A stretch of 64,000 bases of DNA from CAWDVH01 sp963805705 (GCA_963805705.1 CAWDVH010000001.1:434001-498000), one strand, 5' to 3'; positions 8,435-16,922 are shown, counted from the first letter of the stretch. Notes: generated from the letters alone by a model not told the origin. Numbers and translations: made by a program.

Positions 8435-9625
8435 TCAGCCGAGGGCCAGGCGAAGATCTTCCAGCAGGTCGTCGCAGCTCTCGATGCCGACCGACAGCCT
8501 GATCAGGTCGCCGGGGACCTCCAGCGCTGAGCCGGCCGCCGAGGCGTGCGTCATCCGGCCCGGATGCTCGATCAGCGATTCCACGCCGCCGAGCGACTCG
8601 CCGAGCGTGAACAGCCGAGTCCGGCCGCAGATCGCCACGGCCTCCGGCTCTCCGGCGCGCGCCCGGAAGGACACGATCCCGCCGAACCCGCGCATCTGCT
8701 TGGCCGCCACCTCGTGCCCTGGATGAGCGTCTAGGCCGGGGTAGTACACCTGCGCCACCGCGGGGTGGCCAGCCAGCATGTCGGCCACCCGCTGGGCGTT
8801 CCGGCAGTGCCTGTCCATCCTGATCCCGAGCGTCCTGATGCCGCGCAGGGTCAGCCAGGCGTCGAACGGGCCGCCGGCCGAGCCGGTCGCGTTCTGCAGG
8901 AACGCCAGCTTCTCGCCGAGGCCGGCGTCGGCCACGACCAGCGCTCCGCCCACCACGTCAGAGTGACCGCCGATGTACTTGGTGGTCGAGTGGACCACCA
9001 CATCCGCGCCCAGGGCCAGCGGCTGCTGGAGGTAGGGCGACGCGAACGTGCTGTCCACGACCAGCAGCGCGCCCGCCTCGTGCGCGATCTGAGCCAGGGC
9101 CGAGATGTCGGCGATGGACAGCAGCGGGTTGGTCGGCGACTCCACCCAGATCACCTTCGCGGGCCGGTCCGCCAGCGCCCTGCGGACCGCCGCCGCGTCC
9201 GAGATCGGCACCGGCCGGTAGCTGATGCCCCAGCCCTGCAGGACCTTGTCGAACAGCCGGAACGTCCCGCCGTACGCGTCGTGCGGGATCAGGACATGGT
9301 CGCCGGGCTGGCACAGGACACGCAGCAGGCAGTCCTCGGCCGCCATCCCGGAGGCGAAGGCCAGCGCACGGACCCCGCCCTCCAGGGCGGCCAGGCATTC
9401 CTCCAGCGCTCCCCTGGTCGGATTCGCCGTCCGCGAGTACTCGTAGCCCTCGATCCAGCGGCCCGCGCCCTGGCCGCCGGCCCCCCCGCGCAGGCCGCCG
9501 ACGCCGTCCTGCTTGTAGGTGGAGACCTGGTAGATCGGCGGCACCACCGCCCCGGTCAGCGGATCTGGGTCCTGACCAGCGTGGATGGCCAGCGTTTCGA
9601 ATCCGTCCGAGTCCTGTGCGCGCAT
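8435..9625 (-). CDS. metB: Cystathionine gamma-synthase (Cys/Met PLP family)
   Basis: This 396-residue Cys/Met-metabolism PLP enzyme has the Schiff-base lysine K216 in HSTTKYIGGHSD, the YSRTANPT entry motif and the ASGMAA cofactor loop. It would join O-succinyl- or O-acetylhomoserine with cysteine to make cystathionine. Cystathionine gamma-lyase or O-acetylhomoserine sulfhydrylase activity cannot be excluded from sequence. A glycine-rich loop (about residues 41-56) is an insertion after the first conserved block. It follows the cystathionine beta-synthase gene on the same strand by 77 bases, so the pair forms a transsulfuration unit. Confidence 0.92.
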   Translation of the reverse strand: MRAQDSDGFETLAIHAGQDPDPLTGAVVPPIYQVSTYKQDGVGGLRGGAGGQGAGRWIEGYEYSRTANPTRGALEECLAALEGGVRALAFASGMAAEDCLLRVLCQPGDHVLIPHDAYGGTFRLFDKVLQGWGISYRPVPISDAAAVRRALADRPAKVIWVESPTNPLLSIADISALAQIAHEAGALLVVDSTFASPYLQQPLALGADVVVHSTTKYIGGHSDVVGGALVVADAGLGEKLAFLQNATGSAGGPFDAWLTLRGIRTLGIRMDRHCRNAQRVADMLAGHPAVAQVYYPGLDAHPGHEVAAKQMRGFGGIVSFRARAGEPEAVAICGRTRLFTLGESLGGVESLIEHPGRMTHASAAGSALEVPGDLIRLSVGIESCDDLLEDLRLALG

Positions 9626-9702
9626 CCGGTTGCCTATCTGCCCGTGCTGCCGCCCGGCGGGCGAGCAGCGTCTGTCCGATGAAGTTGCTGGCCGGCGTAG
9701 CG

Positions 9703-11091
9703 TCAGCCGGACCCGGCCAGGAAGGTCAGCACATCCTGCCGGGTGATCATTCCCGTCGGCTTGCCGTCCACGAGCACCACGGCGGCGCCGGCCTTCTCCA
9801 GCGCCACGATAGCCGCGCTGATCGGCTCGCCGGACCCGACCATGGGCAGCGGCGCGGACATGTGCCCGCTCACCGGGTCCTGCGGCGTGGCCCGGCCGGA
9901 GACCAGCGCGTCGAGCAGGTCGCGCTCGACAATGGAGCCGATCACTTCTGCCGCCATGACCGGCGGTTCCTCGTTCAGGACAGGCAGCTGCGATACGTCG
10001 TACTCGCGCAGGCTCTCGATCGCCGCCCGCACCGTCTCCTGCGGGTGGGCATGCACGAACAGCGGCAGCTCGCCCTGCTTGCGCTCCAGCACGTCGGCGA
10101 CCCTCGGCTCGGCGGTCTCGGCGGCCAGGAAGCCGTAGTCGGCCATCCAGTCGTCGTTGAAGATCTTCGAGAGGTAGCCACGGCCGCCGTCCGGCAGGAG
10201 CACCACGATCACGCCGTCGGGGCCGACGGCCTGCGCGACCCGCAGCGCCGCCACCACGGCCATCCCGCAGGAGCCCCCCGTGAGCAGCGCTTCCTCCTTG
10301 GCCAGCCGCCGCGTCATCAGGAACGATTCCGCGTCGCTGACCGCGATGATCTGGTCGCAGATGCTCTTGTCGTAGGTCTCGGGCCAGATGTCCTCGCCGA
10401 CGCCCTCGACCAGGTACGGGCGGCCGGTACCGCCCGAGTAGACCGAGCCTTCCGGGTCGGCGCCGATGACCTGGACCCGGCCGCCGGATACGTCCTTCAG
10501 GTAGCGGCCAGTGCCCGAGATCGTGCCGCCCGTGCCGATGCCGGCCACGAAATGGGTGACCTTCCCTTCGGTCTGCTCCCAGATCTCTGGCCCGGTGGAG
10601 TGATAGTGCGAGGCGGGGTTCTCCGGGTTCGCGTACTGGTCGGGCTTCCAGCCGCCGGGAATCTCACGGGCCAGCCGGTCCGAGACCGAGTAGTAAGAAT
10701 CAGGATGATCCGGCGTCACGGTCGTGGGGCAGACGACGACTTCGGCGCCATACGCGCGCAGCACGCTGATCTTGTCCTGGGCCACCTTGTCCGGGCAGAC
10801 AAAGAGGCACTTGTAGCCCTTCTCCACCGCGGCGATCGCCAGGCCGACCCCGGTATTGCCCGACGTGGGCTCGATGATGGTGCCGCCCGGCCGCAGGGCG
10901 CCCGACTCCTCGGCCGCCGTCACCATCCGCTGCGCGATCCGGTCCTTGACCGATCCGCCCGGATTGAAGTACTCCACCTTGGCCAGGACCGCTGCCGCAG
11001 GCCGCCCGCCGCCGGGCAGGCGCGTCACTCTGCGCAGCCTGACCAGCGGAGTGTTCCCGACCAGCTCGATCAGGGAGTCGTGCACCTGCAT
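9703..11091 (-). CDS. cbs: Cystathionine beta-synthase
   Basis: The 462-residue enzyme condenses serine with homocysteine to cystathionine. The fold-type II PLP domain (about 1-325) has K49 in GGSVKDRIAQ, the asparagine loop SGNTGVG, and the phosphate-binding GTGGTISG. Two tandem CBS domains follow (about 340-460), the usual site of adenosine-ligand control. The ATG at 11091 gives the conserved start MQVHDSLIELVGNTPLV; the longer open frame upstream has no similarity. Together with the downstream cystathionine gamma-synthase it allows sulfur to move between homocysteine and cysteine. Confidence 0.95.
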   Translation of the reverse strand: MQVHDSLIELVGNTPLVRLRRVTRLPGGGRPAAAVLAKVEYFNPGGSVKDRIAQRMVTAAEESGALRPGGTIIEPTSGNTGVGLAIAAVEKGYKCLFVCPDKVAQDKISVLRAYGAEVVVCPTTVTPDHPDSYYSVSDRLAREIPGGWKPDQYANPENPASHYHSTGPEIWEQTEGKVTHFVAGIGTGGTISGTGRYLKDVSGGRVQVIGADPEGSVYSGGTGRPYLVEGVGEDIWPETYDKSICDQIIAVSDAESFLMTRRLAKEEALLTGGSCGMAVVAALRVAQAVGPDGVIVVLLPDGGRGYLSKIFNDDWMADYGFLAAETAEPRVADVLERKQGELPLFVHAHPQETVRAAIESLREYDVSQLPVLNEEPPVMAAEVIGSIVERDLLDALVSGRATPQDPVSGHMSAPLPMVGSGEPISAAIVALEKAGAAVVLVDGKPTGMITRQDVLTFLAGSG

Positions 11092-11351
11092 GCCAACCAC
11101 CTTTGCCCTATCGGTCCCCTGACGGTATCTCACCGGCCGGCCGGCCAGATGGCCCGACCGGCCACCGATAGTAGTCATGTGATCGCTATAAGTCCTCGTC
11201 TGGCCGGGCCGCGCGGCGGGCCAGCGCGGCCGTCCGGCGACGCACCCCCGGGGGGGTCACAGCAGTCTGGCGCCGGGGAAGACTGTGCTGGCGCCCGGTG
11301 TTGCATAAGCTACTGTGCGGTTAATCGCCGGTTTTATCCAGGGAGTCTGCT

Positions 11352-12572
11352 ATGCCTGAGGCTGTCATTGTCGCCACCGCCCGCTCGCCGATCGGCAGGG
11401 CGTTCAAGGGATCACTGATCAGCATCCGTCCCGATGACCTCACTGTCCAGATGATCGCCGCGGCCCTGGCCAAGGTACCGCAGCTCGACCCGGCCGACGT
11501 CGAGGACCTGATCCTCGGCTGCGGCCTGCCCGGCGGCGAGCAGGGCTTCAACATGGCCAGGGTGATTGCGGTCATGCTCGGCTACGACACGGTGCCGGGC
11601 ACCACCGTGACCCGGTACTGCTCGTCCTCGCTGCAGAGCACGCGGATGGCGTACCACGCGATCAAGGCCGGCGAGGGCGACGTGTTCATCTCCGCCGGCG
11701 TAGAGTGCGTGAGCCGTTTCGCCAACGGCAGCAGTGACAGCTGGCCGAACACCAAGAACCCGGTGTTCGCCGCGGGCGAGGAGCGGGTCGCCGAGCAGGC
11801 CAAGGGCGGCGGCGAGGTCTGGCATGACCCCCGGCAGGACGGCGAGATCCCCGACGTCTACCTGGCGATGGGCCAGACGGCCGAGAACGTCGCGAAGCTG
11901 CGCGGCATCAGCCGCGGGGAGCAGGACGAGTTTGGCGTGCGGTCCCAGAACCTGGCCGAGAAGGCGATCGCCGACGGGTTCTTCCAGCGTGACATCACCC
12001 CGGCGACGATGCCGGACGGCACGGTCGTGTCCGCCGACGACGGGCCCCGTGCCGGGACCACGCTGGAGAAGGTGTCCGCGCTGAAGCCGGTGTTCCGCCC
12101 GGACGGCACGGTCACCGCGGGAAACTGCTGCCCGCTGAACGACGGGGCGGCCGCGGTGATCGTGATGAGCGACCGCAAGGCGGCCGAGCTCGGACTCACC
12201 CCGCTGGCCAGGATCGTTTCCACGGGGGTGACCGCGCTGTCGCCCGAGATCATGGGACTGGGACCGGTCGAGGCCTCGCGGCAGGCGCTGAGCCGGGCCG
12301 GGATGACGATCGACGACATCGACCTGGTCGAGATCAACGAGGCGTTCGCGGCCCAGGTCATCCCGTCGTACCGGGAGCTGGGCATTGACGTGGACAAGCT
12401 CAACGTCAATGGCGGCGCCATCGCCCTCGGCCATCCCTTCGGCATGACCGGGGCCCGCATCACCTCGACCATCCTCAACAGCCTGGCGTTCCACGACAAG
12501 ACCTTCGGCCTGGAGACCATGTGCGTGGGCGGCGGTCAGGGCATGGCGATGATCTTCGAGCGGCTGTCCTGA
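11352..12572 (+). CDS. Acetyl-CoA C-acyltransferase (thiolase)
   Basis: This 406-residue thiolase carries the full catalytic set: the acyl-accepting cysteine C90 in TRYCSSSLQ, H361 in ALGHPFGMTG and C391 in CVGGGQGMAM. The length and motif spacing fit degradative type-I/II thiolases (FadA-like), which cleave 3-ketoacyl-CoA in beta-oxidation, although biosynthetic acetoacetyl-CoA formation is possible. A ribosome binding site (GGGAG) lies about 10 bases before the ATG. It is divergent from cbs and stands alone with no FadB partner beside it, so its pathway is not set by context. Confidence 0.93.
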   Translation: MPEAVIVATARSPIGRAFKGSLISIRPDDLTVQMIAAALAKVPQLDPADVEDLILGCGLPGGEQGFNMARVIAVMLGYDTVPGTTVTRYCSSSLQSTRMAYHAIKAGEGDVFISAGVECVSRFANGSSDSWPNTKNPVFAAGEERVAEQAKGGGEVWHDPRQDGEIPDVYLAMGQTAENVAKLRGISRGEQDEFGVRSQNLAEKAIADGFFQRDITPATMPDGTVVSADDGPRAGTTLEKVSALKPVFRPDGTVTAGNCCPLNDGAAAVIVMSDRKAAELGLTPLARIVSTGVTALSPEIMGLGPVEASRQALSRAGMTIDDIDLVEINEAFAAQVIPSYRELGIDVDKLNVNGGAIALGHPFGMTGARITSTILNSLAFHDKTFGLETMCVGGGQGMAMIFERLS

Positions 12573-12582
12573 CCCGACCGGG

Positions 12583-12597
12583 ACGGCGGCGCGCCGT
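12583..12597 (+). terminator. Possible short terminator after the thiolase
   Basis: A 6-bp stem (ACGGCG / CGCCGT) with a 3-base loop lies 10 bases after the thiolase stop and is followed by a pyrimidine-rich TCCTCGTTCT. The stem is short for a G+C-rich genome, so this is only suggestive. Confidence 0.3.
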
Positions 12598-12759
12598 TCC
12601 TCGTTCTGCGGCGGCTGAGCCGGTCGGATGGTCCCGGTTGGCCGCGCCGTGCCGCTCTGCCCTGCAGCGCATTTCGAAAGGGTAACGACGAGGGGTTGTC
12701 AGGCGCCCCGACGTGGTGCAGTCTCTTCTGCAAGAGGACTTCACCCCTGGAGGTGCCAC

Positions 12760-12993
12760 TTGTCACTGACCCGCTCTCCGGAGATGCACAAGAACCTGAT
12801 CGCCCGCATCCCATTGGTCACCGGCCGTGACCTCCGTGAGTGGTTCAGAAGACTGGAGTCCGGACCTGCGTTCCTGCGCTGCGAGGAACGGGCTCACTGG
12901 CTGTCCGACGAGCACGGCCTGACCCATGGCTACGCGAGCGCGATCGTGCATGAGTATGAGATCCAGCGCCGGACCAGGCTGAACAGCGCCTAA
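12760..12993 (+). CDS. DUF4287-type small protein
   Basis: This 77-residue protein matches the DUF4287 pattern: MHKNLIARIPLVTGRDLREW, then the segment EERAHWLSDEHGLTHGYA and a final IVHEYE. Members are small cytoplasmic proteins of unknown function. The TTG at 12760 is favoured as start because a clear GGAGGT lies 5 bases before it (12749-12754); the ATG at 12784 is the alternative and would remove only 8 residues. A flavin/F420-type PPOX gene starts 9 bases after its stop, so the two are co-transcribed. Confidence 0.75.
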   Translation: MSLTRSPEMHKNLIARIPLVTGRDLREWFRRLESGPAFLRCEERAHWLSDEHGLTHGYASAIVHEYEIQRRTRLNSA

Positions 12994-13002
12994 TCTGGCA
13001 CC

Positions 13003-13413
13003 ATGGACATCACGAGTGCCGCCGAGTTCCTCCGTGCTCACCATCATGCGGTGCTCGCCACCGTCAGGGCGGACGGGCGGCCCCAGCTCTCGCCCGTGAC
13101 CGTCGCGGTCGACGAGGAGAGCCGCGTGCTGGTCAGCACGCGCGAGACCGCGATCAAGGCGAAGAATCTGGCCAGGGACCCGCATGCGTCGCTATGCGTG
13201 CTCAGCGACGCCTTCTTCGGCGAGTGGATCCAGGCTGAGGGTACCGCTGAGCTCATCCACCTGCCCGAGGCGCTGGACCTGCTGGAGCACTACTACCGGC
13301 TGGTCGCCGGAGAGCACCCTGACTGGGAGGATTACCGCGCCGCGATGCGCAGGGAGCAGCGGCTAGTGGTCAGGATCACGCTGACTCGCGCCGGACCGGA
13401 CAGGAGCGGGTGA
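13003..13413 (+). CDS. PPOX-class F420-dependent (split-barrel) enzyme
   Basis: The 136-residue protein has the split-barrel fold of pyridoxamine 5'-phosphate oxidase-like enzymes. The start EFLRAHHHAVLATVRADGRPQLSPVTV and the segment TRETAIKAKNLARDPHASLCVL are typical of actinobacterial F420-dependent members, including the basic residues that hold the cofactor tail. The likely role is reduction of an unidentified substrate with F420H2. FMN or haem binding is also seen in this superfamily. It lies 9 bases after the DUF4287 gene. Confidence 0.85.
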   Translation: MDITSAAEFLRAHHHAVLATVRADGRPQLSPVTVAVDEESRVLVSTRETAIKAKNLARDPHASLCVLSDAFFGEWIQAEGTAELIHLPEALDLLEHYYRLVAGEHPDWEDYRAAMRREQRLVVRITLTRAGPDRSG

Positions 13414-13633
13414 TCAGGTCGCGTCCGGAGCTGGCCAGCCGGAACTGCGCCGAAAGAGCTCAAACGAAACACTGCGGGCAGACGCAATCTTTACCAACCA
13501 AAGAATCGATCCGGGCATCATGACTTGCGCGCCGACACCATAGGCAAGCGGATGACGCCGCGGGGCACCTAAGTACTGACCGGGCATTCAGTCGTGAACA
13601 TCTCCGGCGAGCAGAGTCATGCCTGCTCAGCAG
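13414..13633. other. Gene-free stretch between the PPOX gene and the tRNA-like gene
   Basis: No coding pattern is visible on either strand. Base composition is more mixed than in the flanking genes, with A-rich pieces near 13450-13510. It holds the downstream flank of the minus-strand tRNA-like gene. Confidence 0.5.
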
Positions 13634-13707
13634 TACCCCCGGTCGGAGTCGAACCGACACTGGGGACCCTTTTAGGGGGCCGGCCTCTTCCCTTGGGCTA
13701 CGGGGGC
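13634..13707 (-). tRNA. tRNA-like gene, anticodon position reads UAA, isotype unclear
   Basis: On the minus strand a 74-base cloverleaf can be drawn. It has a 7-bp acceptor (GCCCCCG with CGGGGGT, one G-U pair), a D arm of 3 good pairs with a GG in its loop, a 5-bp anticodon stem (GGCCC with GGGTC), and a perfect T arm GTCGG-TTCGACT-CCGAC. The anticodon loop is CCTAAAA, so positions 34-36 read UAA (leucine UUA codons). However, the variable region is only about 6 bases, whereas leucine tRNAs have a long arm, and position 33 is C instead of the nearly universal U. CCA is not encoded. It is either an unusual tRNA or a decaying copy. Confidence 0.6.
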
Positions 13708-13891
13708 TTTGCGATAGTACCCCGTGACGTTCCTATAACTCTAGAGTAGTCGATTAAGGTCTTCCAGAATCCTGCGCAATGTCGCCTATCTAATTGATCA
13801 TATCAAGCGCACCGATACGCCGAGTAACCATTCTGAGATTCCCATTACTTTCTGTATTCATATCGTGACTGGTCCTCCGCGCGTTACAGTG
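13708..13891. other. AT-rich stretch upstream of the tRNA-like gene
   Basis: This stretch is strikingly A+T-rich for the window, with runs such as TTCCTATAACTCTAGAGTAG near 13730-13750 and TTAATTGATCA-like text near 13790. No ORF is supported. It would hold the promoter of the minus-strand tRNA-like gene. Confidence 0.5.
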
Positions 13892-14758
13892 TTACAACCC
13901 GGCGTGCCCGCGGGCGCGCCGGAACACCGTGTCCAGCATGCTGTCGGTCAGGCGGCCGGTGAACGTATTCTGCTGGCTCGGGTGGTAGCAGCCGAGGACG
14001 AGCAGCTGCGGGCAGGCCGCCGCGGCCGGGCTGGGGCGGGGCACCCGGAGCAGGGCCTCCGCCCCATGGCCGAACGCGGGCCGGGGCCTGGGTACCTCGG
14101 CTCCCGCATCCCGCAACTGCTGCCAGACCGCCTGCCAGGCGAAATGACCCAGGCAGACGATCACGCGCAGGTCCCCCCACAGCAGGGCCAGCTCTGCCGC
14201 GAGCCATGGAGCGCAGGTGTCCCGCTCGGCCACGGACGGCTTGTTGTCGGGCGGCGCGCAGCGTACCGCCGCCGCCATGCGCGTCGCGTCGAGCCGCTGG
14301 CCGTCTCCGGCCGCCGAGCTATCCGGCTGTGCGGCGAGCCCGCATCTCCACAGAGACGCGAACAGGACGTCACCACTGCGGTCACCGGTGAAGATGCGCC
14401 CGGTGCGATTCCCGCCATGGGCCGCCGGCGCCAATCCGACGATCAGGACCCTCGGCTGGTCCGCGCCCCAGCCGGGAACGGGGCGTCCCCAGTAGCGCTC
14501 GGCCCGGAAGGAGCGCCGCTTCTCCCCCGCCACCTGCTCGCGCCACTCCACCAGCCGCGGGCAGGCCCGGCAGACCGACTGCCTGGCGACGAGCTCCGGC
14601 AGCGTCCCGGCGCTCGCGGCGAGGTCTCGCACGCTGGCCGGATCGAGGGCCACCGCAGTCCTCGAGGTAGCCGGATCGTCCGGCCAGCCCGAACCGGGAG
14701 CCACCGTGCTATCCGGCTGCTGCGGGCCGGGCAGGCTCATCGGGTCGCGTCCGGGCAT
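13892..14758 (-). CDS. Uracil-DNA glycosylase, family 5 (UdgB-like)
   Basis: This 288-residue protein is a type-5 uracil-DNA glycosylase, which removes uracil (and often hypoxanthine) from DNA as the first step of base-excision repair. Motif A is GLAPAAHGGNRTGRIF, where family 5 lacks the acidic residue of family 4. Motif B is CYHPSQQNTFTGRLT. Iron-sulfur cysteines start at CRACPRL (about residue 58), with further cysteines in the body. The N-terminal 40 residues are unconserved, so the ATG at about 14740 is an alternative start. It follows the ppx/gppA gene by 12 bases on the same strand. Confidence 0.9.
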   Translation of the reverse strand: MPGRDPMSLPGPQQPDSTVAPGSGWPDDPATSRTAVALDPASVRDLAASAGTLPELVARQSVCRACPRLVEWREQVAGEKRRSFRAERYWGRPVPGWGADQPRVLIVGLAPAAHGGNRTGRIFTGDRSGDVLFASLWRCGLAAQPDSSAAGDGQRLDATRMAAAVRCAPPDNKPSVAERDTCAPWLAAELALLWGDLRVIVCLGHFAWQAVWQQLRDAGAEVPRPRPAFGHGAEALLRVPRPSPAAAACPQLLVLGCYHPSQQNTFTGRLTDSMLDTVFRRARGHAGL

Positions 14759-14770
14759 GCGGGCTCCTGG

Positions 14771-15895
14771 TTACCGTGCGCCGGCCGCGATGGACCAGGC
14801 GATGCCATCGAGGATGTCGTGCTCGCTGGCCATCACCTCGCCGAAGCCGAGACAGATCATGATCCGGTCCAGGACCAGAGCCCCCGCGCCGATGACATCC
14901 ACCCGGCCCGGGTGCATGACGCCGATCGCCGACCGCTGCTCGCGAGTCTGGCCGAGCAGGCTGAGTGTCACCTCATGCACTCTGGCGGCCGAGATCCGGG
15001 CGTGGTGGATCCGGGCCGGATCGTATGCCGCCAGGCCGAGCGCGATGCCGGTCACAGTCGTGACCGATCCCGCCAGGCCCAAGAGCGTGCGGGCACTGGT
15101 CACGGGAATGCGCGTGGCCACCTCGGACAGCGCCGCGTCGATGTCCGAGGTGGCCGCCTCGATCTGGGCGGCATCCGGCGGATCACCGTGCAGGTGACGC
15201 TCGGTCAGGCGGACGCAGCCGATGTCCACGGACACGGCGTGGCCCCCGCCGAGCACGAACTCGGTCGACCCGCCGCCGATGTCGACCACCAGGTAGGGCG
15301 GCTGCGGCCCCGCACCGCGTTCCGGCCCGCCAGCGTGTTCCGGCCCGGCCGCGTGTTCCGGCCCGGCACCGCGTTCCGGCCTGCCCGCGCGCTGATCCGG
15401 CGGGCACAGCTCGGTGGTCGCGCCGTTATACGACAGCTGCGCCTCCTCGTCGCCGCTGACGACCTCCGGCGCTATGCCCAGTAGCCGGGTGACGCCGCGG
15501 ACGAAGTCACTGGCGTTCGACGCGTCCCTGGTCGCGCTCGTCGCCACCATCCGGACCGCGCTGGCACCCGAATCGGCAATCGCCCGCGCATAGTCGGCCA
15601 GCACGCGGAACGTCCGCGTGAGCGCCTCGGGCGCGAGCACGCCCGTCGCATCCACGCCCTGACCCAGCCGGACGATCTCCATCCGGCGGTTTATGTCAGT
15701 GAGCTGGCCGCTGGCCGGGTTCACGTCAGCGATCAGCAGGCGCAGGGAGTTGGTACCGCAGTCGATGGCCGCGACCCGGACGGCTCCGGGCGGGAGCGCC
15801 TGGCCGGTCACTGACTGGCCGGTCACTGACTGGCCGGTCACTGACTGGCCGGTCACTGACTGGCCGGTGCCACGCACGGACCCGCTGCCCACCAC
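14771..15895 (-). CDS. Ppx/GppA-type phosphatase (exopolyphosphatase family)
   Basis: The 374-residue protein has the actin-like ATPase fold of exopolyphosphatase/pppGpp phosphatase: AAIDCGTNSLRLLIAD near the N-terminus, then VVDIGGGSTEFVLG, and GLAGSVTTVTGIAL. It would hydrolyse polyphosphate or pppGpp. Two low-complexity pieces interrupt it. One is an N-terminal tail of four to five TGQSV repeats (15-bp DNA repeat); the other is a Gly/Pro/Glu-rich insert (around residues 170-200) just before the DIGGGS motif. Taking the GTG at 15895 as start makes it overlap the end of the DUF501 gene by 43 bases; a start inside the repeat is equally possible. It belongs to the eno-ftsB-DUF501-ppx gene order common in actinobacteria. 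Confidence 0.9.
   Translation of the reverse strand: MVGSGSVRGTGQSVTGQSVTGQSVTGQSVTGQALPPGAVRVAAIDCGTNSLRLLIADVNPASGQLTDINRRMEIVRLGQGVDATGVLAPEALTRTFRVLADYARAIADSGASAVRMVATSATRDASNASDFVRGVTRLLGIAPEVVSGDEEAQLSYNGATTELCPPDQRAGRPERGAGPEHAAGPEHAGGPERGAGPQPPYLVVDIGGGSTEFVLGGGHAVSVDIGCVRLTERHLHGDPPDAAQIEAATSDIDAALSEVATRIPVTSARTLLGLAGSVTTVTGIALGLAAYDPARIHHARISAARVHEVTLSLLGQTREQRSAIGVMHPGRVDVIGAGALVLDRIMICLGFGEVMASEHDILDGIAWSIAAGAR
15801..15868. repeat. 15-bp tandem repeat in the ppx N-terminus
   Basis: The unit TGGCCGGTCACTGAC is present in four perfect copies plus a partial fifth. It is in frame and encodes TGQSV repeats at the start of the phosphatase. Its distal part overlaps the 3' end of the DUF501 gene. 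Confidence 0.9.
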
Positions 15896-16569
15896 TGCCC
15901 GGCGGCGGCCACGGCCTCCCGGCCGAAAGGATTCGCGCCCGGGGCGGCAAGCTCATGCGCGACGAGAGCGTGCAGGCACTTGACCCGCCCTGGCATTCCC
16001 CCCGCGCTGCCCGCCCCGTCCGGGAGCGGCTCGACGCCGGCGCCGCGAGCCGCCTCTGCGCGCCGGGCCAGGTAGTCGCGATGGGCCGACTGGTACGCCT
16101 CCCTCAGGTCCGGGTCGCTCGCCAGCCGCTGGGTCATCTCCCGCATCGTCCCGCCCGATTCCAGCCGGCTCACAGCCGCGCTCGCGCGCGGGCAGGTCAG
16201 GTAGTACAAGGTCGGGAACGGCGTCCCGTCTGGCAGCCGCGGCGTGGTCTCGATGACGTCGGGCAGCCCGCACGGACAGCGGTGCGCGATCGCCCGGACT
16301 CCGCGCGGCGGACGACGCAGCTGCAGCGCGACCGTCGCTACGTCAGCGGCTATCGCCACCTCAGCGGCTGCCGCCACATCATCCGCCGCCATCTGAGTAG
16401 CCACCGCCATGTCAGTGGCCTCGGGCCTGCCGGGAGCCTGCGGCCGGCCGGGAGCATCCGGTTTGCCGGGAGCCTGCGGACTGGCAGGGACCTGCGATCT
16501 GCCGGGGACCTGCGGTCCGGCGGGGACCTCCGGTCGGCCAGAGACCTGCGGACCGCGGCCGGCGGTCAA
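15853..16569 (-). CDS. DUF501 family protein
   Basis: The conserved core (from about LRRPPRGVRAIAHRCPCGLP, through ETTPRLPDGTPFPTLYYLTCP, to PGRVKCLHALVAHELA and NPFG) is the DUF501 family, a cysteine-containing cytoplasmic protein of unknown function found between ftsB and ppx in actinobacteria. A TTG start at 16569 overlaps the ftsB stop (TTGA) and would couple translation. It gives a Pro/Gly/Gln-rich repeat leader (GRPEVPAGPQVP type) before the core. The ATGs at 16410 and 16392 are alternative, more conservative starts. The 3' end overlaps the ppx N-terminal repeat. Confidence 0.85.
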   Translation of the reverse strand: MTAGRGPQVSGRPEVPAGPQVPGRSQVPASPQAPGKPDAPGRPQAPGRPEATDMAVATQMAADDVAAAAEVAIAADVATVALQLRRPPRGVRAIAHRCPCGLPDVIETTPRLPDGTPFPTLYYLTCPRASAAVSRLESGGTMREMTQRLASDPDLREAYQSAHRDYLARRAEAARGAGVEPLPDGAGSAGGMPGRVKCLHALVAHELAAPGANPFGREAVAAAGQWWAAGPCVAPASQ

Positions 16570-16922
16570 TGGCCCGGCTCCTTGTCGGCCTGCTGCACCG
16601 ACGACCACAGCCGCTGATACCAGGATGTAACGGCCGTGTGGACCGGCGCGGCCTTCGCGGCCTTCACGGCCGCTGGCCTCTGCCCGGAGATGATCACATA
16701 GCACGTCTCGGCGGGCAGGCACATATGCAGGTTGTCCCTCGCCTCCCGCTCGATGTACGCGGGACTGGTCAGCTCCCGCTGCCGGGCCCTGAGCGACTGC
16801 AGCCGGGCCCCGATCTGCCGCTGCTGCGTCTCCAGCTGGTCAATCTGGCGCCGCTGGGCGATGTACTCGCGGACCGGGTAGGCCAGGCTCAGCGCGATCG
16901 CGCACGCAACGACGGCCAGCAC
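16566..16922 (-). CDS. Septum formation initiator FtsB/DivIC family
   Basis: This is a bitopic cell-division protein with a transmembrane helix (about residues 1-17, VVACAIALSLAYPV) and a coiled coil (REYIAQRRQIDQLETQQRQI...LRARQREL). The family's YIEREAR-D-L segment and a pair of cysteines (CLPAETC) follow. It links FtsQ and FtsL in the divisome. The visible frame starts at a GTG only one residue before the membrane helix. The normal cytoplasmic tail is represented upstream by codons for RPRFTSRAA in the same frame, but these have no start codon before a TGA. The ATG that overlaps the eno stop (ATGA, 16983) is one base out of frame. A one-base frame error in the first 60 bases is therefore suspected. 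Confidence 0.82.
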   Translation of the reverse strand: MLAVVACAIALSLAYPVREYIAQRRQIDQLETQQRQIGARLQSLRARQRELTSPAYIEREARDNLHMCLPAETCYVIISGQRPAAVKAAKAAPVHTAVTSWYQRLWSSVQQADKEPGH

